From Actinomadura fibrosa (lineage in GTDB: Bacteria; Actinomycetota; Actinomycetes; Streptosporangiales; Streptosporangiaceae): 36,764 bases of DNA. The notes below the pieces were generated by a model. The model searched no databases and was not told where the DNA came from. It saw only the letters and a program-made list of their open reading frames with translations. The stretch covers positions 1-36,764 of the forward strand of contig NZ_CAACUY010000077.1 in the NCBI RefSeq assembly GCF_900659615.1, read 5' to 3'. Shown piece by piece: positions 8,638 through 16,923 of the stretch; within the stretch, counting starts at the first letter, position 1; every line of letters begins with the position of its first letter. Position numbers and translations under genes: made by a program.

Positions 8638-10274
8638 GACAGCCAGACGTCCAGCAGCGTGGGCAGGCGCGAGTCGGCGTCCAGCGCGAAGCCGTGCACC
8701 TTCTTGCCGACCGCGACGACGGCGGTGTCCTCGACGAGCGGGGTGTACAGCCCCTCGCTGAGGATGCGCTGCTGCGCGTCCGCGAGGATCTTGTCGCGGG
8801 CCGCCTCGTCGGTGGTCGTCGCCTGCTTGAGCAGCAGCGGCTGGAGCGCGGCGTCCTGGACGTTGTAGAAGTTCGGCGGCGTGCTGGCGAACGTGCCGAG
8901 CAGGCCGACGCCGGCGTCCAGGCCGCCGGCGACGCCGGACAGGAACAGGTCCCACTTGTTCCGCGCGGTCAGCGCCTCCACCGACTGGGCGGCGGTCGCG
9001 AGTTCCGGCTTCAGCTCGACGCCGATCTTCTTGTACTGGGCGGTGACGAGCTCGACGAGCGGCCTGTCCCACGGGTTGCCGCGTTCGAGCCAGCCGAGCT
9101 TCAGCGTGAGCCGCTTGCCGTCCTTGGTCCGGATGCCGTCGCCGCCGGGCTTCCAGCCCGCCTTGTCGAGCAGCGCCGCCGCGGCGGCCTGGTCCGGCTT
9201 GAGCAGGGCGCTCTGGTCGGAGTGGCCCACGACCGTGCCGGTGACGACGCTGCTCGGCACGCCCCACTCGGGGGTGAGCAGCGTGTCGCGGACCTGCTTG
9301 GCGTCCACCGCCTTCACCAGCGCCTGCCGGACGGCCGCGTCCTTCAGCGGCTCGCGGTCGGCGCCGGTGACGACGATGCCCTCGGCGAGCCGGGGGATCC
9401 GCTGCGCGACGATGGAGAACCCGGCCGCGCGGACGGGCGCGATGTCGGACGGGTTGAGCGAGCCGGCGAGCTGCACCTGGCCGGTCTTCAGCGCGCCGGT
9501 CCGCACGCTCGGCTCGGTGATGACCTTGTAGACGACCTTGTCGAGGTAGGCGTCGCCGGTGTGCTTGGCGGTCTTCGGGCCCCAGGCGTAGCCCTTGCGC
9601 TTCGTCAGCACGACCTGGCTGTTCTTGACGTAGGACTGGAGCACGAACGGACCCGTCCCGACGACCTTGTCGAAGCGGTCGTCGAGCGGCAGCGCCAGCG
9701 TCTTGGGGGCGAGGATGCCGAAGCCGGTGCTCGCCGCCCACAGCGGCCACGTCGGGTACGGCCGGGCGAACTTCTGGACCACCGTCCGGTCGTCGGGCGC
9801 CGTCGTCTCCTTGTAGCCGCCGCCCTCCAGCAGCGACACGGCGGTGGAGCCCGCCGACTTGGCCTTGTTGGCGATGATGTCGTCGAAGTTCTGCTTGACG
9901 ACCTTCGCGGTCAGCAGCGTGCCGTCCGAGAAGGTGACGCCGCTGCGCAGCTTGAACGTGAACTCGGTGGCGTCGGCGTTGGCCTGGAACGACTCGGCGA
10001 GCCACGGCACCGGCTTCCTGGTGGCCGGGTCGAGCGCGAGCAGCGAGTCGACGATCGGGCGCGAGACCTCGCGGACCAGCGGCGTCACGGCTCGCGGGTA
10101 GAGGCTGACCGGGTCGCCGCCCAGCGCCACGGTCAGCGTGCCGCCCGCCTTGGGCGGGCCCGCCGCGCCGGAGTCCCCCGCCGACGACCCGCCGCCGCAC
10201 GCGGCGGCCAGCAGGGCCGTCGCCGCCGCGACCGACGCGATCCTCAGTCTTCCGACCGGTTTTATCTGGAACAC
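8634..10274 (-). CDS. Lipoprotein substrate-binding protein of peptide-type ABC importer 1 (SBP family 5)
   Basis: Extracellular solute-binding protein, family 5 (DppA/OppA type), anchored outside the membrane and delivering substrate to the permeases encoded just upstream. The signal ends in a lipobox LAAAC followed by GGGSS, then the mature start GGTLTVALGGDPVSLYP and the hallmark RSGVTFSDGTLLTA. I chose GTG at 10274 because AAGGAG lies 9 nt upstream and gives a normal signal with Cys26. An in-frame ATG at 10301 would lengthen it by 9 residues and has a poorer RBS. The product is 546 residues, normal for the family. The stop overlaps the hyuA start by 4 bp. Ligands of this family include peptides, glycosides and opines, so the name does not fix the substrate. 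Confidence 0.88.
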   Translation of the reverse strand: MFQIKPVGRLRIASVAAATALLAAACGGGSSAGDSGAAGPPKAGGTLTVALGGDPVSLYPRAVTPLVREVSRPIVDSLLALDPATRKPVPWLAESFQANADATEFTFKLRSGVTFSDGTLLTAKVVKQNFDDIIANKAKSAGSTAVSLLEGGGYKETTAPDDRTVVQKFARPYPTWPLWAASTGFGILAPKTLALPLDDRFDKVVGTGPFVLQSYVKNSQVVLTKRKGYAWGPKTAKHTGDAYLDKVVYKVITEPSVRTGALKTGQVQLAGSLNPSDIAPVRAAGFSIVAQRIPRLAEGIVVTGADREPLKDAAVRQALVKAVDAKQVRDTLLTPEWGVPSSVVTGTVVGHSDQSALLKPDQAAAAALLDKAGWKPGGDGIRTKDGKRLTLKLGWLERGNPWDRPLVELVTAQYKKIGVELKPELATAAQSVEALTARNKWDLFLSGVAGGLDAGVGLLGTFASTPPNFYNVQDAALQPLLLKQATTTDEAARDKILADAQQRILSEGLYTPLVEDTAVVAVGKKVHGFALDADSRLPTLLDVWLS

Positions 10275-10315
10275 CGTGGGGCTCTCCTTGTCATGCGTCA
10301 TGATGGCCCGCCGCC

Positions 10316-12004
10316 TCAGCGGCGACCGGGGATGGCGTCGAGCAGCTCGCGCGTGTAGGCATGTCGCGCCCCCGCGAAGATCCGCTCGGTGGGGCCGGAC
10401 TCGACCAGCCGGCCCCGGTGCAGCACGCCCACCTCGTCCGCGATGTGCCGGACCACCGCCAGATCGTGGGAGATGAACAGGTAGCTCACGCCGAGCTCGG
10501 CCTGGAGCGCGGCGAGCAGGTCGAGGATCTGGGCCTGCACGGAGACGTCGAGCGCGGACACGGGTTCGTCGCACACGACGAGTTCGGGGTTGAGCACGAG
10601 CGCCCGCGCGATCGCCACCCGCTGGCGCTGCCCGCCCGACAGCTCCGCCGGCCGGCGGGCGAGCACGGACGCGGGCAGCGCGACCAGGTCGACCAGCTCC
10701 GCGGCCCGGCGGCGTCGCTGCGCCCGGGAGCCCAGCCCGAAGGACGCCAGCGGGTCGGTGACGAGCTGCTCGACCGACCGCCGCGGGTCCAGCGACGCGA
10801 ACGGGTTCTGGTGGACGATCTGCATCCGGCGCCGCAGGAGGCGCTGCGCGGAGCCCCGCGTCCCGGTGATGTCCTCGCCGCCGAGGTACACGCGCCCGCC
10901 GGTCGGGTCGGCCAGCCGGAGGATCAGCCGCGCCGTGGTCGACTTCCCCGACCCCGACTCGCCGACGAGCCCGTACGTCCGGCCCCGGGGGATCGCGAAG
11001 CCGACCCCGTCCACCGCGCGCAGCGTGCCCGGACGACCGGAGGACCGGGGCAGCCGGAACTCCTTCGTCAGACCCTCGACCCGCACGACCGGCTCACCGT
11101 TCGCCTGACCGTTCGCCTCCGCCTTCGCGGCGGGTCCCGGCGTGGGGGCGAACGGGTCGCCGGGGGCGCCGCCGGGGATCGCGGTCAGCTCCAGCCGCCG
11201 TCGGCGCGGCGCCTGGGCGAGGCTCGGGGCCGCGTCGATCAGCGCCCGCGTGTACGGGTCCCGGGGGTCGGACAGCACCTCGTCGGGCGTGCCCTGCTCC
11301 ACGATCGTTCCCGCCCGCATGACGAGGACGCGGTCGGCGCGCTCGGCCGCGACGCCGAGGTCGTGGGTGATGAGCAGCAGGCCGGTGCCCGAGTCGCGGA
11401 CCAGCCCGCCGACGTGGTCGAGGATGCGGCGCTGCACGGTGACGTCGAGCGCGCTGGTCGGCTCGTCCGCGACGATGAGGCGGGGCCTCGCCGCGATCGC
11501 GATCGCGATGAGGACGCGCTGCCGCATGCCGCCGGACAGCTGCGACGGGTACTGCCGCGCCTGGACGCCGGGGTCGGGGAGCCCCGCGTCGGCGAGCAGT
11601 TCGAGGGTGCGGGCCCGGGCGGCGCGCCGGTCGGCTTCGCCGGACAGCCGCAGCGCCTCGGCGACCTGGGCGCCGATCCGCTGCACCGGGTTCAGGGACG
11701 TGCCGGGGTCCTGCGGGATGAGCGCGATCTCCCGGCCGCGCAGCTCGCGCCACCTCCGCTCGGGCAGCCCGGCGAGGTCCCGGCCGCCGAAGCCGATCCG
11801 CCCGCGAGTGACGCCGGCCGACCGCGGGAGCAGGCCGAGCAGCGCGTACGCCGTGGTGGACTTGCCCGATCCGGACTCGCCGACGATCGCGACCGTCTCG
11901 CCCTCCGCCACGGTGAAGCTCGCCGACTCCACGGCGCGGACGACCGAGCGCCGGACGCGGTAGTGCACGGCCAGGTCCTCGACCTCCAGCAGGTGCGGGC
12001 TCAT
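10316..12004 (-). CDS. Fused double ABC ATPase of peptide-type importer 1 (DppD-DppF fusion)
   Basis: Single 562-residue protein carrying both nucleotide-binding domains of a Dpp/Opp-type importer, which in many bacteria are separate DppD and DppF. The first domain has Walker A GESGSGKS at residues 42-49, signature LSGGMRQR and Walker B RLIVADEPTSALDV. The second repeats GLVGESGSGKSTTARLIL, LSGGQRQRVAIARAL and LVVCDEPVSALDVS, with an H-loop in FISHDLAVV. Between the domains lies the oligopeptide/dipeptide C-terminal motif (DPYTRALIDAAPSL) and an Ala/Gly-rich linker (AAKAEANGQANGEP). All catalytic motifs look intact, so both sites should hydrolyse ATP. The start overlaps the DppC stop by 4 bp. 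The SBP gene follows after a short gap. Confidence 0.92.
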   Translation of the reverse strand: MSPHLLEVEDLAVHYRVRRSVVRAVESASFTVAEGETVAIVGESGSGKSTTAYALLGLLPRSAGVTRGRIGFGGRDLAGLPERRWRELRGREIALIPQDPGTSLNPVQRIGAQVAEALRLSGEADRRAARARTLELLADAGLPDPGVQARQYPSQLSGGMRQRVLIAIAIAARPRLIVADEPTSALDVTVQRRILDHVGGLVRDSGTGLLLITHDLGVAAERADRVLVMRAGTIVEQGTPDEVLSDPRDPYTRALIDAAPSLAQAPRRRRLELTAIPGGAPGDPFAPTPGPAAKAEANGQANGEPVVRVEGLTKEFRLPRSSGRPGTLRAVDGVGFAIPRGRTYGLVGESGSGKSTTARLILRLADPTGGRVYLGGEDITGTRGSAQRLLRRRMQIVHQNPFASLDPRRSVEQLVTDPLASFGLGSRAQRRRRAAELVDLVALPASVLARRPAELSGGQRQRVAIARALVLNPELVVCDEPVSALDVSVQAQILDLLAALQAELGVSYLFISHDLAVVRHIADEVGVLHRGRLVESGPTERIFAGARHAYTRELLDAIPGRR

Positions 12005-12912
12005 CGCGCGCCGCCCCTCTCCGCGTCGAAGGCGCGCGACACCCGGTTGGCGGCGAGCACGGTCAGCGCGACCACGGCGCCCGGGAGGATCGACAGCCAC
12101 CAGGCGCTGCCGAGGAAGTCGCGTCCGGACGAGACGAGCGAGCCCCATTCCGGCGTCGGCGGCTGGGCGCCGAACCCGAGGAAGCTCAGCGTGGTGACGC
12201 CGAGGATCGCCTCGCCGAACAGCAGCAGGGTCAGGACCCACACGGGGCCCATCGAGTTGGGGAGCACGTGGCGCAGCACGACGCGCGTCCAGCGGGCCCC
12301 GCCGGTCCGCGCGGCCTCGACGAACCCGCTCTCCGACACGCGCAGCACCTCGGCGCGCATCACCCGGGCGGTGCTGGCGATGGCGGCCACGCCGATGGCG
12401 AGGCCCACGTCCGCCGTGCTGCCCTTGCCGAGGACCGAGACCAGCATCAGCGCCAGCAGCAGGCCCGGGATCGACAGCAGCACGTCGACCAGCCGCATGA
12501 TCACCAGGTCGGGCAGGCCGCGCAGGAACCCGGCGAGCAGGCCGAGCACCGAGCCGGCGCCGAGGCCGACCGCCGTCGCCAGTGCGGCGGCGGGCAGCGT
12601 CCGGCCCGTCCCGTGGACGGTCTCGTCGAACAGGTCGCGGCCGAGCCGGTCCGTCCCGAACGGGTGGCTGAACGAGGGCGCCTGGAGGCGGACGGCGGTG
12701 TCGACGGCCAGCGGGTCGCCCGGGGCGAACAGCCCCGGCGCGACGGCCGCGACGATGACCAGGGCCACCCACAGCAGGGAGAGGGCGAGCCCGGGATTGC
12801 GCAGGAGGCCCGCCAGCGAGCGCAGCAGGGCCTTCCGGAAGCCCCGCCACGCCGCGGGCCCCGGCTCCGGGGAGCGCTCGCCGGCCGGCAGCGCGAGATC
12901 GGTGACCGACAT
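12001..12912 (-). CDS. ABC importer 1 permease, DppC type
   Basis: Inner-membrane permease of the peptide/nickel/opine transporter family (BPD_transp_1), pairing with the DppB-type protein to form the channel. The 303-residue product has an N-terminal helix (NPGLALSLLWVALVIVAAVA) and the DppC hallmark HPFGTDRLGRDLFDETVHGTGR. The EAA loop follows as EAARTGGARWTRVVLRHVLPNSMGP, which docks on the ATPase, and the motif LGFGAQPPTPEWGSLVSSGRDF is near the end. About six helices are expected. The start ATG follows the DppB stop by 5 bp, and the stop overlaps the ATPase start by 4 bp. Confidence 0.91.
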   Translation of the reverse strand: MSVTDLALPAGERSPEPGPAAWRGFRKALLRSLAGLLRNPGLALSLLWVALVIVAAVAPGLFAPGDPLAVDTAVRLQAPSFSHPFGTDRLGRDLFDETVHGTGRTLPAAALATAVGLGAGSVLGLLAGFLRGLPDLVIMRLVDVLLSIPGLLLALMLVSVLGKGSTADVGLAIGVAAIASTARVMRAEVLRVSESGFVEAARTGGARWTRVVLRHVLPNSMGPVWVLTLLLFGEAILGVTTLSFLGFGAQPPTPEWGSLVSSGRDFLGSAWWLSILPGAVVALTVLAANRVSRAFDAERGGAR

Positions 12913-12917
12913 CCGGC

Positions 12918-13907
12918 TCAGCCCCGTCCCGCGAACGTGAACAGCGCGAACCGCCCGGCGGGCCCGCGTCCGGCGGACCGGCGCCCGACCGCCAGCCGCG
13001 GGTCGAGGACCTGGTAGAGCAGGTCCACGGCGAGGTTCACGGTGACGAACACCAGCGCGCCGAGCAGCACCACGCCCTGCACGACGGGGAGGTCCTCCGC
13101 GGACACCGCGCCCTGCGTGATCTGGCCGAGGCCGTTCCGCGAGAACACCACCTCGACGACGATCGCGCCGGTGAGCAGCCCGCCGACGAGCAGCCCGGCG
13201 AGCGTCAGGGTCGGCAGCGCGGCGTTGCGCAGGACGTGCCGGACGGTGACCCGGAACGGTCCCGCGCCTTTCGCGCGCGCGACGTCCACGTAGTCCTTGC
13301 CGAGCTCGTCGCTCATGCTCTTGGCCAGCACCTGCCCGATCAGCGCGGCGGGCTGGACGGCGATGGTGGCGGCGGGCAGCACGAGGCCGCGCCAGCCGCC
13401 CTCCCCGATCGCGGGGAAGAGGTTCCAGGTGAAGGAGAACCACTGCAACAGCAGCAGCCCGACGACAAAGGACGGGATCGCGACGCCCAGCGGCGGCAGG
13501 CTGAGCAGTGCCTGCCGGAGCCACCGCGCGCCGGTCACCGTGGACAGCACCGCCAGCCCCGTCCCGAGGAGCACCGCGAGGACGAGCCCCGCGCCCGCCA
13601 CCGCGAGCGTCGGCGGCAGCGCGCCGCCGATCAGCGAGGTCACCCGCTCGCCGGACTGCACCGAGCGGCCGAGGTCGCCGTGCAGCGCCCCGCCGAGCTT
13701 GTCGAGGTACTGCTCCGCCAGCGGCCGGTCGAGCCCCATCGCGTGCCGGACCTCGGCGAGCTGCTCCGGCGTCACGCTGTTGGTGGTGCCGGCCGCGATC
13801 GCGGCCGGATCGCTCGGCAGCGCGTAGAGGACGGCGAACGAGAGCGTGTACGCGGCCCAGAGCACGAACACGCCCTGCAACACCCGTCCCACCAGAAACC
13901 GCGCCAT
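12918..13907 (-). CDS. ABC importer 1 permease, DppB type
   Basis: Inner-membrane permease, DppB type, 329 residues. It starts MARFLVGRVLQGVFVLWAAY with the typical first helix, then the periplasmic YALPSDPAAIAAG and MGLDRPLAEQYLDKLGGALHGDLGRSV that mark DppB proteins. The ATPase-docking loop is YVDVARAKGAGPFRVTVRHVLRNAALP, and the C-terminal VVEVVFSRNGLGQITQGAV is also diagnostic. It follows the GH78 gene by 96 bp on the same strand. That gap is G+C-rich and shows no convincing promoter or terminator, so I read them as one operon, though an internal promoter cannot be excluded. Confidence 0.91.
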   Translation of the reverse strand: MARFLVGRVLQGVFVLWAAYTLSFAVLYALPSDPAAIAAGTTNSVTPEQLAEVRHAMGLDRPLAEQYLDKLGGALHGDLGRSVQSGERVTSLIGGALPPTLAVAGAGLVLAVLLGTGLAVLSTVTGARWLRQALLSLPPLGVAIPSFVVGLLLLQWFSFTWNLFPAIGEGGWRGLVLPAATIAVQPAALIGQVLAKSMSDELGKDYVDVARAKGAGPFRVTVRHVLRNAALPTLTLAGLLVGGLLTGAIVVEVVFSRNGLGQITQGAVSAEDLPVVQGVVLLGALVFVTVNLAVDLLYQVLDPRLAVGRRSAGRGPAGRFALFTFAGRG

Positions 13908-14003
13908 CTTCCCGAAGAACCTCCCCCGCCGGCCGCTCCGGCGATTCCGATCGATGCCCCAGGCTGCCGCGAACGGCGCGCCGGGAACCCCTTTGGCAAC
14001 CCC

Positions 14004-16739
14004 CTATGCCACCCCTGAGTCCAGGGGGGCCGCGCGAGCGGCAAAGGCGTGCGTCCCGGGCCCGGCCTCCGCGCGCGAACCGTCGGGGAGGACCACGCCC
14101 GCCGCCGTGCCGGGCGGGACCGTGACGTCCAGCGAGAACCGGCCCTCCTCCGCGCGCCACGCGACCTCGATCCGCCCGTAGGGGCAGTCGAACTTCACCT
14201 CGGCCCAGGTCAGGCCGCCGCCCGGCTGCGGCGCGACCGTGAACCTCCGGTACGCGGGCACGTCCTCGTCGAGCCGGAGGCCGGCGACGTGGCCGTGCAG
14301 GAACTCGACCACGCTCGCCCGCGTCGGCATGTTCAGCGCCAGCATCGTGGTGCCGTCCGGGGCCATGCCGTCCCAGGTCTCCCAGAACGTGGTGCCGCCG
14401 TTGTCGATCACCGACATCCAGGACCGCGACCCCCGGCGCAGGAGGAGCTCGTAGGCGAGGTCGAGGTGGCCGTTCGAGGCGAGGACGGGCAGCAGCAGAT
14501 GCGTGGTGGGCAGGCCGGTCCCGGGACGCGTGCCAGCGGCGTGGATCAGTTCCACCAGCCGGGCCGCGGTCCGCGCGCGCAGCCCCTCCGGGACGAGGCC
14601 GTACGCGAGCGCCCGCAGGTGCGTGGCCTGGGTGTCGCAGGTCAGCCGCCCGTCGGCGGTGATGAACTCGGCCTGCCACGCGGCCCGGACGTCGTCGGCG
14701 AGGCGCCCGTACCGTCCGGCGTCCTCCGTGCGGCCGAGGACGCCGGCGATCCGGGACAGCAGCCGCGCGGACCGGTGGAAGTAGGCCGTCGCGAAGGCCG
14801 CGTGGTCGCGGGCCTCCATCTCCTCGACGACGGCGGCGGTGAACGTGTCCAGGTCGGCGATCTCGGCGAACCGCCGCCTGCTCAGCGTCACCATCGGCTT
14901 GGGCGGGCCCGGTTCGAGGTGCTCCCCGAAGTGGTAGCCGGTGTCCCAGAGGAACTCCTCGTGCGGCGCCGGGACGGGCCGCGCCGCGCGCCGGACGGGA
15001 TGCCGCTCGTCCCGGGCGATCCTTGCCACGCGATCGACCCACGCCGTCATCGACGGGTACTGCCGTTCGAGGAGCCCGTCGTCGCCGTAGGCGCGCCACG
15101 TCTCCCAGGGCACCGACACGGCCGCGTCGCCGAAGCCCGCCTGCCCGTGCGGGATCGCGAACCGCGCCGCGAGGCTGCCCGGGCCGAGCGGGTCGGGGGC
15201 GTAGTTGCGGACCGTCCCGTCCGGCCACTGGTCGGCGGCGAGGTCGGCGAGCCACTTCGCGGCCAGCCCGGACACGTCGTTCAGCAGCCGGGCGCCGCGG
15301 ATGTTCCACCCGAAGTCGGTCCAGCCCGACAGCTCCCGGGTGATCTCGGCCATCGGGACGTCGCACGCCTGGTTGCGGTATGTCCAGTACGCGATGTCGT
15401 GCAGCCGGTTGACCCGCTCGTCGCTGCACCGGAACCAGCCCGTCCGGGGCAGGTCCGAGCTCACCGCGACCGCCGTGACGGCGCCGGGCGCGATCTCGCC
15501 GGGATGCCCGTCGACCCGCAGGTACCGGAAGCCGTGCCGGGTGTGGCGCGGCTCGAACGCCCCGCCGCCCGCGCCGCCCGACACCACCCGGTCGGTTTGG
15601 ATCCCGCGCGCCGGCTGGTACCAGTGCAGCGTGGCCTGGCCGCTGGCGGTGTTGACGTCCCGGCCGTCCGGGGTGAGCGCCTCGGCGTGCGTGAGCGACA
15701 GCTGCGTGCCGGCCGGGCCGAGGTCGGACAGCCGCACCCAGCCGCCGAGGTTCTGCCCGAAGTCGACGATGTGCCGGCCCCGCCGCGGACGCGTGATCGC
15801 GACCGGGCGCACCTCCTGGAGCCGCCGCACCGGCGGCGCCGGCGACGACACCAGCCGGGCCCGCGGGCGCTCCCGCACCGCGACCGGCGCCCAGTCGCCG
15901 CCGGCCGGCCCGGGGGTGCTCCACCCGGGCGGCTCGGCGCGCAGGTCGGCCGCGACGCCGTCGAAGAAGTCGGCGGCCCTGATCGTCCCGATGGCCGACC
16001 GCCAGCCCGGCCCCGTCCCGGCCACCGTCGCCGTCCCGTCCTCGTGGTCGGCGTGGAGCTGGACGAGCAGCGCCGTCCGGTCGCCGAACCCATCGGGGAG
16101 GCGGTGGTAGGACGTCCGTCCGCGGTACCAGCCGTCGCTGAGGACGGCGCCGAGCACGTTGCCGCCCGTCCGGACCAGGCCCGTCACGTCGTACGCCTGG
16201 ACGTGCAGGTGGCTGCGGTACGCGGTGAAGCCCGGAGTGAGCTCCCGGTCACCGACCCGCTCCCCGTTGAGGAACAGCTCGTACAGGCCGTGCGCCGTCG
16301 CGTACACCCGCGCCCGCGTGACCGCCCGCTCGACGGTGAACTCGCCGCGCAGGTGGTAGCCGGGCCGGAAACCCGGCGGCGGCACCTCGTCCTCGGCGGG
16401 TCCGATCCAGTCCGCGACCCAGTCGCCCGGATCCAGCAGGCCCATCTCCCACTCGACGGGCTCCGACCAGGCGCTGAGCCCGGCGTCCGTGCGGACCTGC
16501 ACCGCGCACCGCACGGCCTCCCGCGACACGAGCGGCGGCCCGCCGTAGGGGACGAACAGGCTCCGGTCCGACTCGACCCAGCCGGTGTTCCACGCCCGGC
16601 CGCCCGCGGTGCCGCTGATCCGGTACGCCCGCTGGGCCCTCGCCCCGGACGGCAGCCGCCAGCCGATCCGGGGAGCCCGCTCCGTCAGCCCCAGCGGCGC
16701 CGGCCGGTATTCGACCCGCAGATCAGTCGGCGCGGACAC
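14004..16739 (-). CDS. GH78-family alpha-L-rhamnosidase-like glycoside hydrolase
   Basis: Inverting glycoside hydrolase of family 78, expected to remove terminal alpha-L-rhamnose. The 911-residue product has an N-terminal beta-sandwich region and the GH78 hallmark DFGQNLGGWVRL (Asp326). An (alpha/alpha)6 barrel then holds TRELSGWTDFGW, where Glu469 matches the general acid (Glu572 of Bacillus RhaB), and TTFWETWDG, where Glu787 matches the catalytic base. The usual D-C-P-x-R-(D/E)-E spacing is altered: the P-to-Glu469 distance is about four residues longer, and the sugar-contacting aspartates are not at standard positions. No signal peptide is seen, so it should act in the cytosol after import. 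The start is GTG 16739, with GGGGTGAC just upstream. It is first gene of the transporter-hydantoinase operon and divergent from the LLM gene. Confidence 0.88.
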   Translation of the reverse strand: MSAPTDLRVEYRPAPLGLTERAPRIGWRLPSGARAQRAYRISGTAGGRAWNTGWVESDRSLFVPYGGPPLVSREAVRCAVQVRTDAGLSAWSEPVEWEMGLLDPGDWVADWIGPAEDEVPPPGFRPGYHLRGEFTVERAVTRARVYATAHGLYELFLNGERVGDRELTPGFTAYRSHLHVQAYDVTGLVRTGGNVLGAVLSDGWYRGRTSYHRLPDGFGDRTALLVQLHADHEDGTATVAGTGPGWRSAIGTIRAADFFDGVAADLRAEPPGWSTPGPAGGDWAPVAVRERPRARLVSSPAPPVRRLQEVRPVAITRPRRGRHIVDFGQNLGGWVRLSDLGPAGTQLSLTHAEALTPDGRDVNTASGQATLHWYQPARGIQTDRVVSGGAGGGAFEPRHTRHGFRYLRVDGHPGEIAPGAVTAVAVSSDLPRTGWFRCSDERVNRLHDIAYWTYRNQACDVPMAEITRELSGWTDFGWNIRGARLLNDVSGLAAKWLADLAADQWPDGTVRNYAPDPLGPGSLAARFAIPHGQAGFGDAAVSVPWETWRAYGDDGLLERQYPSMTAWVDRVARIARDERHPVRRAARPVPAPHEEFLWDTGYHFGEHLEPGPPKPMVTLSRRRFAEIADLDTFTAAVVEEMEARDHAAFATAYFHRSARLLSRIAGVLGRTEDAGRYGRLADDVRAAWQAEFITADGRLTCDTQATHLRALAYGLVPEGLRARTAARLVELIHAAGTRPGTGLPTTHLLLPVLASNGHLDLAYELLLRRGSRSWMSVIDNGGTTFWETWDGMAPDGTTMLALNMPTRASVVEFLHGHVAGLRLDEDVPAYRRFTVAPQPGGGLTWAEVKFDCPYGRIEVAWRAEEGRFSLDVTVPPGTAAGVVLPDGSRAEAGPGTHAFAARAAPLDSGVA

Positions 16740-16760
16740 GCGTCACCCCATTCCGGGCCG

Positions 16761-16907
16761 TTCCCGTTCGTTAATGCGCACAGGGAAACACACGACAGGG
16801 CGGTAACAGCAATGTTCCTTCTTCCCGTCCGCCTTCCCGCCGCCTACGTTTGGCGACCGTGGAAAGGAACCGCGCCAAAAGGGAAGCGCGGCGCGCGCGA
16901 ACGGGAA
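16761..16907. repeat. Distant inverted repeat in the GH78/LLM divergent region
   Basis: TTCCCGTTCG at 16761-16770 and its exact complement CGAACGGGAA at 16898-16907 lie about 20 nt upstream of the GH78 GTG and 16 nt upstream of the LLM GTG, respectively. Each divergent gene therefore reads the same 10-mer just before its start. It may be a pair of operator half-sites, or partly an RBS effect since GGGAA is purine-rich. Confidence 0.4.
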
Positions 16908-16923
16908 ATCGGCGGTATCGATC

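Noticed and set aside
10275..10301. ATG 10301 as start of SBP 1
   Set aside because: Gives a signal peptide with an unusual acidic N-terminus (MTHDKESP) and weak RBS; GTG 10274 has AAGGAG at proper distance. Not fully excluded.
3555..16739. Antibiotic self-resistance pair (intracellular GT inactivation plus secreted glycosidase reactivation, as OleD/OleR)
   Set aside because: The GH78 protein has no signal peptide and the transporter is an importer, opposite to that scheme.
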